A stretch of DNA of 14,853 nt. Origin: Candidatus Omnitrophota bacterium (lineage in GTDB: Bacteria; Omnitrophota; Gorgyraeia; JABMRG01). The notes under the pieces are model-generated. The model was not told where the DNA came from and did no database searches. It was given only the letters and a program-made list of their open reading frames with translations. The stretch's first letter is position 1. The number at the start of each line of letters is the position of its first letter. This document shows positions 13,878-14,853 of this stretch, in pieces. The stretch spans positions 1 to 14,853 of the forward strand of contig JABMRG010000034.1 in NCBI GenBank assembly GCA_013202935.1. Direction: 5' to 3'. A program made the translations under genes and the position numbers.

Positions 13878-14853
13878 TCAAAAATCCTGCAGTCTTTCTG
13901 TCAGGTAACCACCGGTAAGGGCATCGATATTGGCGGTCAATTCAGCAAGACGAAGCTCTTTTAGGGTCATATCTTTTTCGTCTTTTGGGGAATTAGCGGC
14001 TAGTTCAAGCTGGAGTCTTCGTCTCTCAAAATACAATTTTGTTATTTCATCTAGTACATCGTTTCGCAATTGCACCATGAGACGTGAACGAACATCAATA
14101 TTAGCTTGCGCATCATCCCATATTAGTTCGCTAAGGTCCCAAGACAAATCAATATCCCACCCCCATCCCTTATCCCCAGGACCCTCGATATAAAAGTCTG
14201 GGGTGGTGGTACTGCCTCTGTCTAAGTCTATTGTCCTGTTTACATCACCATCAAGGCCAAAGCTGACATCAGGCAGCCATGCCTTATTCATAGCAGCAGA
14301 ACGCATCCATTTTATCTTTTCAGGGCTGACTTCTGCATATTGAATAGCTGCCTGTTGTATTTCTAAAATGCTCGGCTCTTTATCAAATATCTCTAGATTT
14401 TGCTTTTGTGGTTTGTTATTTTTCGCAAATACATCATTGTCAGATGCAACTGTATATATGCCTTTTTCTGTAGCAGCAAAGAGTCTATCATCCTTTGAAC
14501 CTGCAATTTCATTGACTTTTAAGGTTGTAAGTCCAGATGAAATGCTGCTCCACCTATTTTCTTCCTTCTTATAACTGAAGATACCCTTATCGCTTGCTGC
14601 AAGCAATCCATTTGACATTGGCAGAACAGATCTTATATTCCTTGTTAATAAGCCTTCTTGAGTTACCGCTTCCCAGTTCTCCTGGCCTGCCTCAGAAACT
14701 AATACTCCTCTATCTGAAGCAAGATATATCTTATCCTTGTATGTAGTTACGTAGTTCAGCTTTCTTACCCTTTCCTCTCCATCTGTATCACCATTATCAC
14801 CATTTCCATTAACATCTTCAATCTCATATGCCTTTACAGTATAGACCCTGCTC
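13878..14853 (-). CDS. Propeller-repeat protein with TolC-like helical C-terminus (5' end beyond window)
   Basis: The frame is open from the window edge, so the start lies outside; an internal ATG at 14618 is not the true start because the same repeat pattern continues upstream of it. Of 324 visible residues, the first part carries an Asp/Asn/Gly-rich stretch (NGNGDNGDTDGEE). At least three propeller-like repeats of about 40 residues follow: IYLASDRGVLVS, GLLAASDKGIFSY and RLFAATEKGIYTV, each followed by a Trp/Ser-type blade turn or spacer. The C-terminal 150 residues change character. They hold a helix beginning EIQQAAIQYAEVSPEKI, then LPDVSFGLDGDV and a DIDLSWDLSELIWDD segment. A long helix with RSRLMVQLRNDVLDEITKLYFERRRLQLEL and a final LRLAELTANIDALTGGYL come last. 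The tail recalls one repeat of a TolC-type outer-membrane efflux protein. The visible features imply an envelope protein, but role and signal peptide cannot be judged. Confidence 0.7.
   Translation of the reverse strand, partial: SRVYTVKAYEIEDVNGNGDNGDTDGEERVRKLNYVTTYKDKIYLASDRGVLVSEAGQENWEAVTQEGLLTRNIRSVLPMSNGLLAASDKGIFSYKKEENRWSSISSGLTTLKVNEIAGSKDDRLFAATEKGIYTVASDNDVFAKNNKPQKQNLEIFDKEPSILEIQQAAIQYAEVSPEKIKWMRSAAMNKAWLPDVSFGLDGDVNRTIDLDRGSTTTPDFYIEGPGDKGWGWDIDLSWDLSELIWDDAQANIDVRSRLMVQLRNDVLDEITKLYFERRRLQLELAANSPKDEKDMTLKELRLAELTANIDALTGGYLTERLQDF

Noticed and set aside
14385..14618. ATG at 14618 as the start of the propeller protein.
   Set aside because: The frame stays open to the window edge and the same repeat pattern (IYLASDRGVLVS) continues upstream of it, so it is internal.

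Overview
The window looks like a chromosomal segment of a moderately AT-rich, Gram-negative (diderm) bacterium. Core genes dominate: nusB, ribH, ribBA, smc and a type II fatty-acid synthesis block. Two putative envelope proteins (one BamE/SmpA-like, one propeller protein with a TolC-like helical tail), a ferredoxin-fused EtfA and GGGGACA-type intergenic repeats would fit candidate phylum Omnitrophota (OP3). That placement is from memory of protein flavour and repeats, not from a search. Nearly all genes are on the minus strand; the one clear plus-strand gene is a diguanylate cyclase.

Positions 1-2300 (minus strand) hold a riboflavin operon. A promoter with TTGACA and TATACT boxes opens directly onto an FMN (RFN) riboswitch. 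Next come an intrinsic terminator, ribBA, ribH and nusB, which is cut by the window edge. The first strand of the aptamer repeats the 3' arm of the terminator exactly, so aptamer folding and terminator folding exclude each other. This is the expected logic for FMN-controlled attenuation.

Positions 2300-2900 are non-coding and unusually structured. Six copies of two related 13-15 base motifs (GGGGACAGTTTAC and GGGGACACTTCAC types) sit in a nested inverted arrangement. They are followed by a larger imperfect foldback with several small GAA-loop hairpins. A perfect TTGACA-16-TATAAT promoter then leads into a GAF-GGDEF diguanylate cyclase, whose ATG lies only about 4 bases beyond the expected transcription start. 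The cyclase ends convergently with smc.

Positions 4105-7860 hold smc (1223 aa, TTG start), preceded by a terminator that closes the next operon upstream. Positions 7945-13382 are one tightly spaced minus-strand operon: fabG, acpP, fabF, an acyl-CoA dehydrogenase, etfB, and etfA with a two-cluster ferredoxin domain at its N-terminus. Together they suggest fatty-acid elongation linked to an electron-transfer-flavoprotein-dependent, possibly bifurcating, enoyl reduction step. No conventional enoyl-ACP reductase is visible here. Coupling the dehydrogenase to fatty-acid synthesis is my inference and the most interesting biological hypothesis in the window.

Positions 13446-14853 hold a small exported BamE/SmpA-like protein with its own promoter, and the 3' part of a larger protein joining propeller-like repeats to a TolC-like helical tail.
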